Positions 32,346 to 40,956 of a stretch of 64,000 nt of DNA are shown piece after piece. The notes below the pieces were generated by a model. That model did not search any database, was not told where the DNA came from, and saw nothing but the letters and a program-made list of their open reading frames with translations. Within the stretch, counting starts at the first letter, position 1. The number at the start of each line of letters is the position of its first letter. The DNA is taken from positions 21,777 to 85,776 of IMG/VR virus record IMGVR_UViG_3300046794_000505, one strand, 5' to 3'. This stretch comes from a virus. The position numbers were made by a program, and so were the translations under genes.

Positions 32346-34049
32346 ATGTTAGCCAGAATTGAAAACTTCCGAGGGATTCGCCGCGGCGATTTCCAGATCA
32401 AAGGCCTGACGCTGATCGGCGCCGATAACTATGCGGGCAAATCATCGCTGGCCCAGGCAGTGGGGGCAGCTCTAACTGGTCGCCCGTTACCACTCAAAGG
32501 CATGACCAAGGCCATGGCCGGCCTGCTGGTCCGCAGCGGTGCCACCAAGGCATTTGTCGAAGTGGCTACCGATGACAACGAAAGCATGGTCCGGATCAAC
32601 TGGCCAAAAGCCGAAGTGTCCACAGAAGGCCCGCGACCACCGACCGCCACCGAATGGGCGACCGGCCTGATCAGCTTGGCCAACATGGACCCAACCGAGC
32701 GCAGCATCGCGCTGACCGACTTCCTGCAAGCAGTACCTAGCAAAGCCGACCTGGCCGCCGAGCTGAAGAAGGCGGAAATCTCCGAGAAGGCCACCGAACA
32801 GTTGTGGGCCATGATCACGGAATTTGGCTGGGAGGAATCCGAGCGCAAGGCCCGCGACAAAGGCAAGGATTACAAATTCCAATGGAAGAACATCACCGGC
32901 GAAAACTGGGGCAGCAAAAAAGGCGAGAGTTATGTCCCGGCCGACTGGGATTACGAGCTCGACAAGGACGGCACCAGCCTCGAGCAGCTGCAGATCGACG
33001 TCGACAATTACAAAGCCGAACTGGAGTCGGCGATCGCCGCCAGTGCTGTCGACTTCGCGGAGTACTCGCGTCTACAAGAGCTGGCCGACGCCGAAACAGT
33101 TCTACATGACGCGCTGGATGAAATCGCCAGTCGCTTAAAGGCTGCTCGCGAAGCCGAAGATGTCGCCAACCAGGCGGTAACCGACAACCCGATGCCGTCG
33201 GCCCGACCGACCACCGTTGATTGCCCGCACTGTGCGAAACCGCTCATCGTTCGGGGCGGACAGCTGCACAAGGTGGAGGACACGCTATCGCCGGAGAAAT
33301 TCGCCGAGATGCAAACCGCCCACATGGACGCCCGCAATGCTGCTGCCACCGCCCGCGAGCTATCGCAGACTATCGGTGGTGAGCATAGCGTCGCTCAGTC
33401 GAAACTCAACGAAGCCAAAGACGCGCAGGCCAAGGTTTTTGCCATTGACGAAGCGGCTGAGGCCGGTGCTGACGAGACCAACCAGGTGGACGTCGAAGGT
33501 GCCCGCGCTAACTTGTCCAACGCCGAAAGCCGTTTCAATTCATTCAAGAAGAAACACGATGCCGACCGGATTAACGCGGCGATCGAGAAAAACCAACTGG
33601 TGGTCGATATCCTGGCGCCCAGTGGCCTTCGCCTGAATGTCCTGTACACCGCCGTGCGCAAGTTCTGCGATGAGTGGGTGAAACCATTGATCAAGGCGTC
33701 GGGCTTCCCGTCGGTGGCGATCGATCGCGAACTGTCGTTGACCTTGGGCGACCGCGTGTACCTGATGCTGTCTGAAGCCGAGAAATACATTGTCCGTGTG
33801 GTGCTCCAGACGGCCATGGCGATGAAGCTCGGCGATACGGTGATGGTGATTGATGCGGCCGACATCCTGATGCGCAGCGGCCGCAACAGCCTGGTGAAAA
33901 TGCTGGTTCATTCCGCCATTGATACCCTGCTGTTCATGTCGCTGGGATCAATCTCTGACCTCCCGGACTTGGCCAAATCCGGCAAAGGCAACTCCTACTG
34001 GATCAATGAGGGGGAAGTTGTTGAACGGGTTGCCGTCATAGCTGCCTAG
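32346..34049 (+). CDS. SbcC/Rad50-like AAA ATPase
   Basis: 567 residues. LIGADNYAGKSS (Walker A) at residues 23-34, long coiled-coil arms, a central DCPHCAKPLIV (CxxC, zinc-hook-like), and a distal VMVIDAADIL where Walker B normally ends DE but here ends DA. Such half-size SbcC proteins act in phage recombination and repair, often with a nuclease subunit; the nuclease partner may be the Cas4-like protein upstream. Ribosome site GGGGAG. Confidence 0.75.
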   Translation: MLARIENFRGIRRGDFQIKGLTLIGADNYAGKSSLAQAVGAALTGRPLPLKGMTKAMAGLLVRSGATKAFVEVATDDNESMVRINWPKAEVSTEGPRPPTATEWATGLISLANMDPTERSIALTDFLQAVPSKADLAAELKKAEISEKATEQLWAMITEFGWEESERKARDKGKDYKFQWKNITGENWGSKKGESYVPADWDYELDKDGTSLEQLQIDVDNYKAELESAIAASAVDFAEYSRLQELADAETVLHDALDEIASRLKAAREAEDVANQAVTDNPMPSARPTTVDCPHCAKPLIVRGGQLHKVEDTLSPEKFAEMQTAHMDARNAAATARELSQTIGGEHSVAQSKLNEAKDAQAKVFAIDEAAEAGADETNQVDVEGARANLSNAESRFNSFKKKHDADRINAAIEKNQLVVDILAPSGLRLNVLYTAVRKFCDEWVKPLIKASGFPSVAIDRELSLTLGDRVYLMLSEAEKYIVRVVLQTAMAMKLGDTVMVIDAADILMRSGRNSLVKMLVHSAIDTLLFMSLGSISDLPDLAKSGKGNSYWINEGEVVERVAVIAA

Positions 34050-34060
34050 CAGTCGTTGTT

Positions 34061-34082
34061 GGGCGCCTAAGTATAGGCGCCC
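34061..34082 (+). other. Intergenic hairpin
   Basis: Perfect 7-bp stem GGGCGCC / GGCGCCC with an 8-base loop after the SbcC-like gene. No T run, so more likely an attenuator or message-stabilising element than an intrinsic terminator. Confidence 0.45.
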
Positions 34083-34159
34083 GGCATGCCAATGGAGAAG
34101 AGCGCCCGGGCAGTCGTGCCAACAGAATTGGGTGTCTCTAACAGAGCGAGGGGAACTAC

Positions 34160-34498
34160 GTGGCTCACAGAAAGATAAAAGACTTGGCCGTTAAGGTTGG
34201 GGAGTATGAATCACAAGGTGAAAAAAAGAGCAGATGGCACAATGTCGGGGCACTGATGGATGATGGAAATGGCGGTCAATACCTGATGCTGGATCGCTTC
34301 TTTAACCCGGCTGGCGTCCCGAATCCTGAGGGTCGTGCCTCATTGCTGATCTCGATGTTTGACCCTAAAGACCAGCGGACAGAAACGCGACCACAAGCAA
34401 CCCCGCAACGGACACCGGCCCAGCGCCCGACACCACAGCAACCACGACCACAAGCGCCACCACCCCAGAATAGAAAAGATGATGATGTGCCGTTCTAG
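34160..34498 (+). CDS. SSB-like protein
   Basis: 112 residues with a GTG start after GAGGGGAACTAC. VKVGEYESQGEKKSRWHNVGALM...YLMLDRFFNPAGVPNPEG...ISMFDPK is a phage single-strand-binding-like core; a Pro/Gln-rich linker ends KDDDVPF, almost identical to the SSB tip DDDIPF. It probably coats ssDNA or recruits host repair enzymes in phage replication. A tail of the same type ends the 31129 gene product. Confidence 0.65.
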   Translation: MAHRKIKDLAVKVGEYESQGEKKSRWHNVGALMDDGNGGQYLMLDRFFNPAGVPNPEGRASLLISMFDPKDQRTETRPQATPQRTPAQRPTPQQPRPQAPPPQNRKDDDVPF

Positions 34499-34526
34499 CC
34501 ATTCACCAGCACAAAGGATGCAGCAG

Positions 34527-34805
34527 ATGTCGAATGATTTGAGAGACCGGTGCGTCGCCAGCATGACCGCCGCCGGACATACACAGAAAGCCGCGAATCA
34601 TATCTTCACCGAGATTATGAATGATGTGGCCACCACTCTACTCTCCGAAGGAAAAGCGGTGCTGCCAGGCGTGGGCACCCTGAAGAAATATCGCCGCAAC
34701 GCCCGAAAGGGCTATGACATTCAGGCTGGCACCATGGGCGAGATCCCTGAAACCAACGCCATCAAGTTCATCCCCGCGAAACAGATTCGCGAAGCTTTGA
34801 ACTGA
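34527..34805 (+). CDS. HU/IHF family DNA-binding protein
   Basis: 92 residues from MSNDLRDRCVASM. TAAGHTQKAANHIFTEIMNDVATTLLSEGKAVLPGVGTLKKYRRNARKGYDIQAG...KFIPAKQIREALN follows the histone-like protein plan (two helices, beta arm with GTL.. RxARxG, C-terminal helix). Bends DNA for replication, packaging or gene control. Last gene of the + recombination operon, followed by a convergent terminator. Confidence 0.85.
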   Translation: MSNDLRDRCVASMTAAGHTQKAANHIFTEIMNDVATTLLSEGKAVLPGVGTLKKYRRNARKGYDIQAGTMGEIPETNAIKFIPAKQIREALN

Positions 34806-34819
34806 TCAGTATCATCCAT

Positions 34820-34849
34820 AAAAAATGGGCACCTGTTATGGCGCCCATT
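34820..34849 (-). terminator. Rho-independent terminator (leftward)
   Basis: 7-bp stem AATGGGC / GCCCATT (34824-34849) with 12-base loop, followed on the minus strand by a run of six Ts (34820-34825). It ends the late lysis operon. Confidence 0.75.
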
Positions 34850-34875
34850 CGGAATGAAACACTCCCCGCACAACA

Positions 34876-35409
34876 TTATTTTGTCGGCGGCGTGCTCTGT
34901 GCAAGCAGGACGTCTTTGGCTTGGCTTCCATGGCTTGAGCCAAAGTAGAAAGAAAGGATGAGCATCAGGCCGTCACGAAGCGTGGCGATAAGGTCGTTGG
35001 CGGTCCCATCCGTTGGTATCCCGACGCCGGTCAGCTTCAGTCCAGTGATGATGCAAAACCCCAGTACAAACAGCCATGCGAGCACTGGCAATGTGTAGGA
35101 CTTGGTGCTGACCTGCATCGACCGAGCATTGGCGCGGTCCGACACTTCGGCTGAATATTGATCCGTTTCGAATTTCAGCTGTAACCCGAGCATCGTCTCT
35201 TGATGCGTCTCTTCGAACTGCTTGGCCTTGAGCGCAGCGTCTGCGTTAGCCGTCAGTGCATTCAGGATGTCGTTCGGGTCAGCACTCTTGGCGCCCAGTG
35301 CCGAAGCCAGGGCCGTTCCGATCGCTGCACCTCCGGGGATCGGCAGCACCGCGCCGAGCAACGGCAACCCAACGCGGGCGAGTTCACCACCGAGATCTTT
35401 CCAGTCCAT
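34876..35409 (-). CDS. Holin-like protein (3TM family)
   Basis: 177 residues starting MDWKDLGGELARVG; an upstream in-frame start is less likely. An N-terminal Gly/Ala hydrophobic region (GLPLLGAVLPIPGGAAIGTA), a helical middle (KAKQFEETHQETMLGLQLKFETDQYSAEVSDRANAR), then two membrane segments (YTLPVLAWLFVLGFCIITG and GLMLILSFYFGSS). This is the layout of the holin family with three membrane segments. It follows the endolysin directly. Confidence 0.8.
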   Translation of the reverse strand: MDWKDLGGELARVGLPLLGAVLPIPGGAAIGTALASALGAKSADPNDILNALTANADAALKAKQFEETHQETMLGLQLKFETDQYSAEVSDRANARSMQVSTKSYTLPVLAWLFVLGFCIITGLKLTGVGIPTDGTANDLIATLRDGLMLILSFYFGSSHGSQAKDVLLAQSTPPTK

Positions 35410-35954
35410 TATGAAACCCCCAGGGCTGCTTTCGCCGAGCCCCATAAAACCAGCCGATCTGCGAGACCATTGAGACCTCCATTGATACGACGGGTGATCG
35501 TTTCGAACGCCCCAGCATCGGCCAAGTCGTTCAGATTATGCGCATTCCAGAACCAAGCCGCCGAAAGCGCCGCGTTATCCGGGTCCTCTAACAGCTCCGG
35601 ATGATCGACCAGAGACAGGTTCAGCGCCACTGCCGCTGTCGTGTAGTTGGCACGCCCGGTGACCTGGATCAGACCGCGACCGCGATACTTGAAGCCGTCA
35701 CCGACCGCGATATTGCCGAGGTCGGCACGGCCCTCATAACCTTTCTGCTGCGCGGTCGGCCCCCACAACTCATGAACGTAGACCAGACGGCCAGACTCAT
35801 GACCGACCTGCGCAAGGAACGCTGCTTGGCGTACTGGGGTGTCGATGCTGTATAGCGCCATGGCGGCGCTAAGCGGATCGGCCCAAGTGGTGGCGCGAGC
35901 GGGTGGAATACCGAGTGCAACAGCGAGATCTTCGGGGCTCATTTTCTTACTCAC
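35409..35954 (-). CDS. Endolysin, glycoside hydrolase family 19 (chitinase-like)
   Basis: 181 residues. AFLAQVGHESG (E53), QQKGYEGRADLGN (E74), GDGFKYRGRGLIQVTGRANY, SAAWFWNAHNLNDLADAGAFETITRRINGG are the GH19 lysozyme/chitinase landmarks. It cleaves peptidoglycan for lysis. It lacks a signal peptide, so release needs the holin genes on either side. Confidence 0.92.
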   Translation of the reverse strand: MSKKMSPEDLAVALGIPPARATTWADPLSAAMALYSIDTPVRQAAFLAQVGHESGRLVYVHELWGPTAQQKGYEGRADLGNIAVGDGFKYRGRGLIQVTGRANYTTAAVALNLSLVDHPELLEDPDNAALSAAWFWNAHNLNDLADAGAFETITRRINGGLNGLADRLVLWGSAKAALGVS

Positions 35955-36011
35955 TTAAAAATTATGATCGTTTTGCTGGCAGTTTTAAAATTAGGCGCCG
36001 GCCCCAACAAA

Positions 36012-36413
36012 TCAGCTGCCACCACCCTTTCTGTTCTGCCATTCGTTGAAAAGCCAAATAGTGAAAGCCATGATGGCCGCCAGCGTTGGTGCTTTTTCAA
36101 TCAGCCAACCCAGCGCACTGCGCACGGCTTTTTGGTTGTTATGCGAGGCCATCAGGACATCGAGCATCGACTTCTGTTGACCGAGATGATTCTGCAATTC
36201 GACAATTGATTCCAGAGCGTCAGAAACCTTGGTATCGATTGTCACCATGGACTGGAAGTTATCCGTCAGACGCCTATGGAGATGAACAATTTCCTTGATC
36301 AAATTTGCATTGTTGGCCAGCTCCCGACGCAGCGATTCCATGTCGGTTTTTGCATGCCCTGCCTGATCCTGATCTTCTGGCACTGTCGTGTCCTCACTAC
36401 GATGTACAACCAT
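36012..36413 (-). CDS. Putative lysis-cassette membrane protein (holin or spanin-like)
   Basis: 133 residues. An acidic polar start, a long coiled coil (SLRRELANNANLIKEIVHLHRRL; VSDALESIVELQNHL), then a single C-terminal membrane segment (APTLAAIMAFTIWLFNEWQ) with basic tail. This is the topology of small holin-like proteins. Preceded by GTCGTGCC at 36416, a variant of the late motif; a start at ATG 36413 would leave almost no leader. Confidence 0.6.
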   Translation of the reverse strand: MVVHRSEDTTVPEDQDQAGHAKTDMESLRRELANNANLIKEIVHLHRRLTDNFQSMVTIDTKVSDALESIVELQNHLGQQKSMLDVLMASHNNQKAVRSALGWLIEKAPTLAAIMAFTIWLFNEWQNRKGGGS

Positions 36414-36415
36414 GC

Positions 36416-36427
36416 TAATGGCACGAC
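36416..36427 (-). promoter_or_regulatory. GTCGTG-type motif (variant)
   Basis: On the minus strand GTCGTGCCATTA, differing by one base from GTCGTGACATTA at 38688-38699. It lies directly in front of the coiled-coil lysis-cassette gene. Confidence 0.35.
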
Positions 36428-36453
36428 TTTAATCGCATGGTGATGGCTCGGAA

Positions 36454-36651
36454 CTAAGTGGCTGGCATCGCCGACTTATCAGAACTGGAGAATTTTTCAG
36501 TCGCGGGATCATAGGTGAATCCTGGAGAAACATTATCCCCGTCCTTGACTGGAATAAGCGAAATACCATCAGGCTGCGGCCAACCACTCTCACCATCCCA
36601 AATGGCAACGTTCTTAACTACTCCCTTATAAACCATTGCATAAATTCCCAT
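36454..36651 (-). CDS. Small protein after the fibre gene, possible fibre chaperone
   Basis: 65 residues: YAMVYKGVVKNVAIWDGESGWPQPDG... SPGFTYDPATEKFS. The FTYDPATEKF pattern resembles small proteins that follow tail-fibre genes. It overlaps the fibre stop by one base. Function inferred from position. Confidence 0.5.
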   Translation of the reverse strand: MGIYAMVYKGVVKNVAIWDGESGWPQPDGISLIPVKDGDNVSPGFTYDPATEKFSSSDKSAMPAT

Positions 36652-38177
36652 TATGCATACTCCTCAATAATTACTGCGCCAGCATTACCAGTAACACCTA
36701 CCTGAGCTGCTACACTTGAGCCAACCGCTACACCGCCTGGCCCTGCGCCTGGTCCTGTCCCTGTCAAGTATCCACCGCCTGATACGCTGCCACCTGCACC
36801 ACCACCGGTTCCAGTTATGGGTGATCCACCGCCAGTTCCAGAAACACCAGCGCCGGTCGTGATAAAAATGGCTGGAGTACTTGGTGCTCCCTTGATGTTG
36901 ATTGTGGAGCCGCCACTGGAATCTCCACCAACACTAGGCTGCAGAATATAAGCTGCGGCGGATGCTACCCCCGCAAGACCGCCTACGCCACCATTGGCAG
37001 TCATTCCTATAAAAGATGAATTTCCCCCTGTTCCTCCATTCCCCGCTGAGACGCCAGTGCCGCCCGCACCTACAGTCACTGTTGCGGGGAGCGTGCCGAT
37101 CGCTGCAACGGTCATAGTTCCTTCGCTATATCCGCCACCCCCACCGCCACCAGCGACAGAATTCTGGGTTGATGATGTAGCAGGGGTACCACCACTTGCA
37201 CCACTACCACCTATAACTCGGACACGTACCGTATTAGTGCTTGCCAATGGAGTAAAACTACCGCTGCTTGTGAAAACCGTGATTTTTAAAAATCTTCCAG
37301 TGGCCTGCCCTAATTGCATGGCATGGTTACTTTTTGTTGCGGCAGCGACCTGCTCTGCCGAACCGGTACAGAACAGCAGAATGTATGAACCTCCGCCGAC
37401 AGAAGTATTCCATTGCACCCACGCGTCACCGTTGGCAACAAGCTCTCCACCTTGAAGAGCAGAATGCGCACCGCCAACCAGAGCCACGACACCCAAGCCA
37501 TCGTTGAAGGTCGATGCGCCGGTATTGGATGTCTTGACCTTGAAGCGCAGCGGCTGCTGTTCACTGCGAGCGGTAATAGCTGGAGTGAAAGCGCAGACGT
37601 AAGTATTAGCCGTGCCGGTATCCACCGCAGCCGTATTATTGACCACGGCATCCGCCACGAAAGCTGTACTGGCCACCTGCGTCGTCTTTGTGCCCGCTGC
37701 GGCTGTTGGTGCAGTTGGAGTTCCGGTCAGTCCAGGACTTGCCAGTGGCGCTCGAGAAGTATCAATGGGATGAACATGATCTTCGCGGCTAAGGGCTGTT
37801 GCTGAACCAGCAGCGGCCGTACCATTCATCAATGGGGTGGCTGTAGATATCGCGCCAGCCGCTGCCGTACCTAACTGAACCGTCCAGTTTGCAGGGTTGA
37901 ATGCACCTGGAGAAATCGCAGTATTTGCCTGCCAAATATTCAGCTGATAAATGACCTGCTGACCACCTGTGTATGAGTTCCCGGTACTGAACGCCGGGAT
38001 GCCAGTCCCTTTAAGCAGGTTGAGTGCATCTACCTGAGATTTTAACCAGTTGGTCCGATTTGCCAGGCCTTTGGCTTGCAGGTTGGAAATACCATTGACG
38101 CCACCAATGACGGCATCGTCCAGTTCAATCTGGTAAATACCGGCATCATAACTGGTGGATTCTGGAAGGTTAGACAT
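36651..38177 (-). CDS. Tail fibre / adhesin with glycine-rich C-terminal domain
   Basis: 508 residues. An N-terminal particle-binding region (SYDAGIYQIELDDAVIGG...NRTNWLKSQVDALN) is followed by repeated fibre motifs (REDHVHPIDTSRAPLASPGLTGTPTAPTAAAGT). The last 200 residues contain a glycine-rich domain (VFTSSGSFTPLASTNTVRVRVIGGSGASGG) with long Gly runs, as in the polyglycine receptor-binding adhesins of T-even-like gp38. It is the probable host-range determinant. Confidence 0.8.
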   Translation of the reverse strand: MSNLPESTSYDAGIYQIELDDAVIGGVNGISNLQAKGLANRTNWLKSQVDALNLLKGTGIPAFSTGNSYTGGQQVIYQLNIWQANTAISPGAFNPANWTVQLGTAAAGAISTATPLMNGTAAAGSATALSREDHVHPIDTSRAPLASPGLTGTPTAPTAAAGTKTTQVASTAFVADAVVNNTAAVDTGTANTYVCAFTPAITARSEQQPLRFKVKTSNTGASTFNDGLGVVALVGGAHSALQGGELVANGDAWVQWNTSVGGGSYILLFCTGSAEQVAAATKSNHAMQLGQATGRFLKITVFTSSGSFTPLASTNTVRVRVIGGSGASGGTPATSSTQNSVAGGGGGGGYSEGTMTVAAIGTLPATVTVGAGGTGVSAGNGGTGGNSSFIGMTANGGVGGLAGVASAAAYILQPSVGGDSSGGSTINIKGAPSTPAIFITTGAGVSGTGGGSPITGTGGGAGGSVSGGGYLTGTGPGAGPGGVAVGSSVAAQVGVTGNAGAVIIEEYA

Positions 38178-38191
38178 TCACCAGCCCCTTT

Positions 38192-38656
38192 CTAAAAGTT
38201 GATCTGCCAAGTGCCGGCAAGAGAAAGATCAGAGTCTTTTACGATGGCCCCCGAGCGAGTTTTTCTGGCGAATAGAACACTACCGGTGGTGAACAGTCCG
38301 AACTCCATGATCGATAGACCATTGGCTTCGGTAGTCCCCAGGGAAAAAGCGTATTGAACTGAATTCGTAGTCGGATAGGTGACAGCGCCGAGGGCATTCG
38401 TATAGGCGCCGGTAAGCGATGTATTGCCAGCTGCTGGCGCGGTGCCGGAGGTGCCGAAGCCCATAATCGTCAGGGATCGGTTGGTAACATCCCCGCCGAT
38501 CAACCTGGCCAATTGTTGCTTTGAAAGATCGACTACCAGGTTTTTATCCTGATAGACCTCAATTAAAAGGCCCTTGTGATAAATATTGAGCGTGAAGATG
38601 CCCTGAGGCCGATAGGCAATATCGCCATTACCGATGGAATCAATGAGTTGAATCAT
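38192..38656 (-). CDS. Tail fibre-associated protein
   Basis: 154 residues: an N-terminal beta region (GIFTLNIYHKGLLIEVYQDKNLVVDLSKQQLARLIGG) and a C-terminal domain with TTNSVQYAFSLGTTEANGLSIMEFGLFTTG, typical of small baseplate-fibre connector proteins. Its ribosome site AAAGGAGGG is buried in a perfect 9-bp hairpin (38666-38687), suggesting translational control. Confidence 0.65.
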   Translation of the reverse strand: MIQLIDSIGNGDIAYRPQGIFTLNIYHKGLLIEVYQDKNLVVDLSKQQLARLIGGDVTNRSLTIMGFGTSGTAPAAGNTSLTGAYTNALGAVTYPTTNSVQYAFSLGTTEANGLSIMEFGLFTTGSVLFARKTRSGAIVKDSDLSLAGTWQINF

Positions 38657-38665
38657 GGATCGATG

Positions 38666-38687
38666 CCCTCCTTTAGTGAAAGGAGGG
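38666..38687 (-). promoter_or_regulatory. Hairpin sequestering a Shine-Dalgarno site
   Basis: Minus-strand CCCTCCTTT pairs perfectly with AAAGGAGGG across a 4-base loop; the second arm is the ribosome-binding site of the 38192-38656 gene, 10 bases before its start. A GTCGTGAC motif precedes it by four bases. Confidence 0.7.
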
Positions 38688-38691
38688 TAAT

Positions 38692-38699
38692 GTCACGAC
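38692..38699 (-). promoter_or_regulatory. GTCGTGAC boundary motif
   Basis: Minus-strand GTCGTGACATTA, 36 bases before the start of the 38656 gene and directly before the ribosome-site hairpin; lies in the short gap after the 38703 gene stop. Confidence 0.45.
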
Positions 38700-38702
38700 C
38701 AT

Positions 38703-39818
38703 CTACAGCGTTTCAGTGACTACCGTACCGCTATTGTAATTCACCACGCGCCCGGAACCACCGTAGACATGAACGCCATTGTAGGTGTGGTTGCTTGTCG
38801 AATTTATGACGAGATCACCATCATTCGGGGCTACGGCTGCATCAGAGAGCGTCAGCGTCGAAGAGATACCCAAGGTATCAGTCTGGCCGCTCACCGCATC
38901 CACCAAGGCAAATGACCCCACAAAAGTCATGGGGTCAGTGAAGCTGTAGACGGCATTATCTGTCATCTGCCCTGAGCGCAGAAGGATCTGACGTAGATGG
39001 GTGCCGGCCGCACGAAATTGATCAATCAGCCCAATTACTCTGGCCTCAAATGGGGCGATATCCTCGGAGCCCTCAAGGTTGTACATGTATTCAACATCAA
39101 ACAGATTTCGGACGTACTTGCCGGTGGGATTGTAGTGGCGAATACCATCAAAATGTATAGATCCGTCATGCAGAGGGCTCATGCTTCCCGGCAGTACAAC
39201 GTCCACAACCTTCGCTGGTAAACCACCCGTAGCTTGGCTGATAGCTATCTCAATGGCCTTGTTGTTGTTCCTGGGGCGGACAACCTCGTAGATGATTCGT
39301 GGGCCATAAATATCATCAATCTCGCCATCTTTTCGTTTTACGTTGTAATAGTCGCCAATCTCATCCAGCCATTGATCTTGGGCGGTAGGCGCACTCATCT
39401 GCCGAAGCATTTGATAAATCTGATCGCGCGCGAGCTTTAGCTCGGAGGCGGCGGCTTCCAGATAGGCCCATGTCAGCGACGTATAGGCGTACAGGTGATC
39501 ACCATTTGAAATGGATTGATCACTACTCCCATCCATCAAAACTCGAGCGCTTAGGGTGGATGCATCACCTGTGATTTGAAACGGGACTGAATACCCCGGG
39601 AGCGCAGCGAAAAAGTTACCGAGCTGCGCGATATTGTAGTCATCAAGGTCTACAGTCTGACTCGATCCAGGGCCACCAGTAACCGTGGTAGTCAGCACCC
39701 CATCTTCAACAGCCCAAACCAAGGTACCTGCATAATTGATGCGCAGCGCAAGGAACTGAACGGGATCGCGAGAAAAAGCCCGATTCAAATAACCCAGAAG
39801 TTTTTGTGTGAGCTTCAT
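38703..39818 (-). CDS. Baseplate / tail-tip protein
   Basis: 371 residues. An N-terminal segment (RINYAGTLVWAVEDGVLTTTV) precedes a helical middle (LAYTSLTWAYLEAAASELKLAR-like, QDQWLDEIGDYYNVKRKDGEIDDIYGPRI), reminiscent of phage tail protein gpI / DUF2313-type baseplate wedge components, and a beta-rich C-terminal region. Position directly after the baseplate J-like gene supports a wedge-to-fibre role. Confidence 0.6.
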   Translation of the reverse strand: MKLTQKLLGYLNRAFSRDPVQFLALRINYAGTLVWAVEDGVLTTTVTGGPGSSQTVDLDDYNIAQLGNFFAALPGYSVPFQITGDASTLSARVLMDGSSDQSISNGDHLYAYTSLTWAYLEAAASELKLARDQIYQMLRQMSAPTAQDQWLDEIGDYYNVKRKDGEIDDIYGPRIIYEVVRPRNNNKAIEIAISQATGGLPAKVVDVVLPGSMSPLHDGSIHFDGIRHYNPTGKYVRNLFDVEYMYNLEGSEDIAPFEARVIGLIDQFRAAGTHLRQILLRSGQMTDNAVYSFTDPMTFVGSFALVDAVSGQTDTLGISSTLTLSDAAVAPNDGDLVINSTSNHTYNGVHVYGGSGRVVNYNSGTVVTETL

Positions 39819-39828
39819 AAATTCAGCC

Positions 39829-40956
39829 TCAGGCAGCCGTTAGGGTCACAGTGCCCGGCATGATCTTCTGAGATGCCAGTGATGTGAGATCTGCCGTCGG
39901 CGCCGACATGGCGAGATTGTAGACTCCAGGCGTCGACATGATGATTTCAATGATCTCGTTTTTGACAGAGGTATTGCCGGGCTTCAATTGCAACTGGTAG
40001 GCCCGCACGTTGGTAGTGGCAGCCGCCAGAACGTCAACACTCTGATAGCCCGGCAGGCAGGTGACTGTACCCGTAACGTTTTGTAGAACCTCAGTCGCCG
40101 CAAAACAGTCAACCTCAACCCCAGCTGCTTTCCAGCCAGGAACAGGGTTTCCAGCCACGTCATACGATCCATCAATAATCGTCTGAGCGTTGGCTACCAA
40201 CGTCGAGCTCGTGCCCCCTACGCCATTGTGAAGATAAACTTGGACATACCCTGGCGCATTGGCAATAGGGTCGACCTCGTAGGGTTCAATGATCCCGATG
40301 AATACCACGCGCTCGGTGATGATCCCGTTCACGTTCACGACAGTCGCCAAACTGGCGCCATAACGAATGGCAGCCAGTGTCCCGCGCTGAAGGGTGCTGA
40401 TGTAACCCTGGAATCTGAGCTTGCGCTCATCATCCGTTTCGATGTCGCGGCCGTTTTTAAATGCGGTCAGATTGGCCACGCCCGTGATGTTACTGATATT
40501 CCCGACCATTTGCAGGATGGTGTTGGCATCACAATTGGTATCAGCCCCCACCGCACTCGCGACACCGGCAACGGTTACCTGCGTCACCCCAATACCTACC
40601 GTGACGTCGAGAATCGTTTGATAGATTTTATTCGTTGTTGGGTTCTTGGCGAGCTGGCCGGCGGCAATCAAAATCGGCGCCGTCTGGGCACCCGTCGCAT
40701 AAAATGTCAGCGCACCGGTGGCTGCTGATGCTGGGAGCAGTGGGAATTCAAAGGTGTTGTAAGTCGCGACGGGAATTGCTTCCTTCAAGCCATGGAACAT
40801 TTCCTGATACAGCTGATCCTGTTCGGAAGCGACTGCCTCGACCAGGGTGCGCGCCACCGAACCGATATTGAAGTCAGTGATTTTTTTGGTGCTGGCCCGC
40901 ATGAGGTTGATCATGGAGGCGCAAATTGAAGTGAAGTCCTTGATTTGAAACGCCAT
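39829..40956 (-). CDS. Baseplate J-like protein (wedge)
   Basis: 375 residues. FNIGSVARTLVEAVASEQDQLYQEMFHGLKEAI, VGADTNCDANTILQMVG and NLTAFKNGRDIETDDERKLRFQGYISTLQRGTLAAIRYGA are hallmarks of the baseplate J/gp47 family, which form wedge arms. Gene order W(gp25)-J-tail protein is as in myophages. Confidence 0.88.
   Translation of the reverse strand: MAFQIKDFTSICASMINLMRASTKKITDFNIGSVARTLVEAVASEQDQLYQEMFHGLKEAIPVATYNTFEFPLLPASAATGALTFYATGAQTAPILIAAGQLAKNPTTNKIYQTILDVTVGIGVTQVTVAGVASAVGADTNCDANTILQMVGNISNITGVANLTAFKNGRDIETDDERKLRFQGYISTLQRGTLAAIRYGASLATVVNVNGIITERVVFIGIIEPYEVDPIANAPGYVQVYLHNGVGGTSSTLVANAQTIIDGSYDVAGNPVPGWKAAGVEVDCFAATEVLQNVTGTVTCLPGYQSVDVLAAATTNVRAYQLQLKPGNTSVKNEIIEIIMSTPGVYNLAMSAPTADLTSLASQKIMPGTVTLTAA

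Noticed and set aside
36651-38177. Fibre gene as a diversity-generating retroelement target
   Set aside because: By eye I found no template repeat in this window matching its C-terminus, and the Gly-rich tail is typical of fixed adhesins; a computed repeat search would be decisive.
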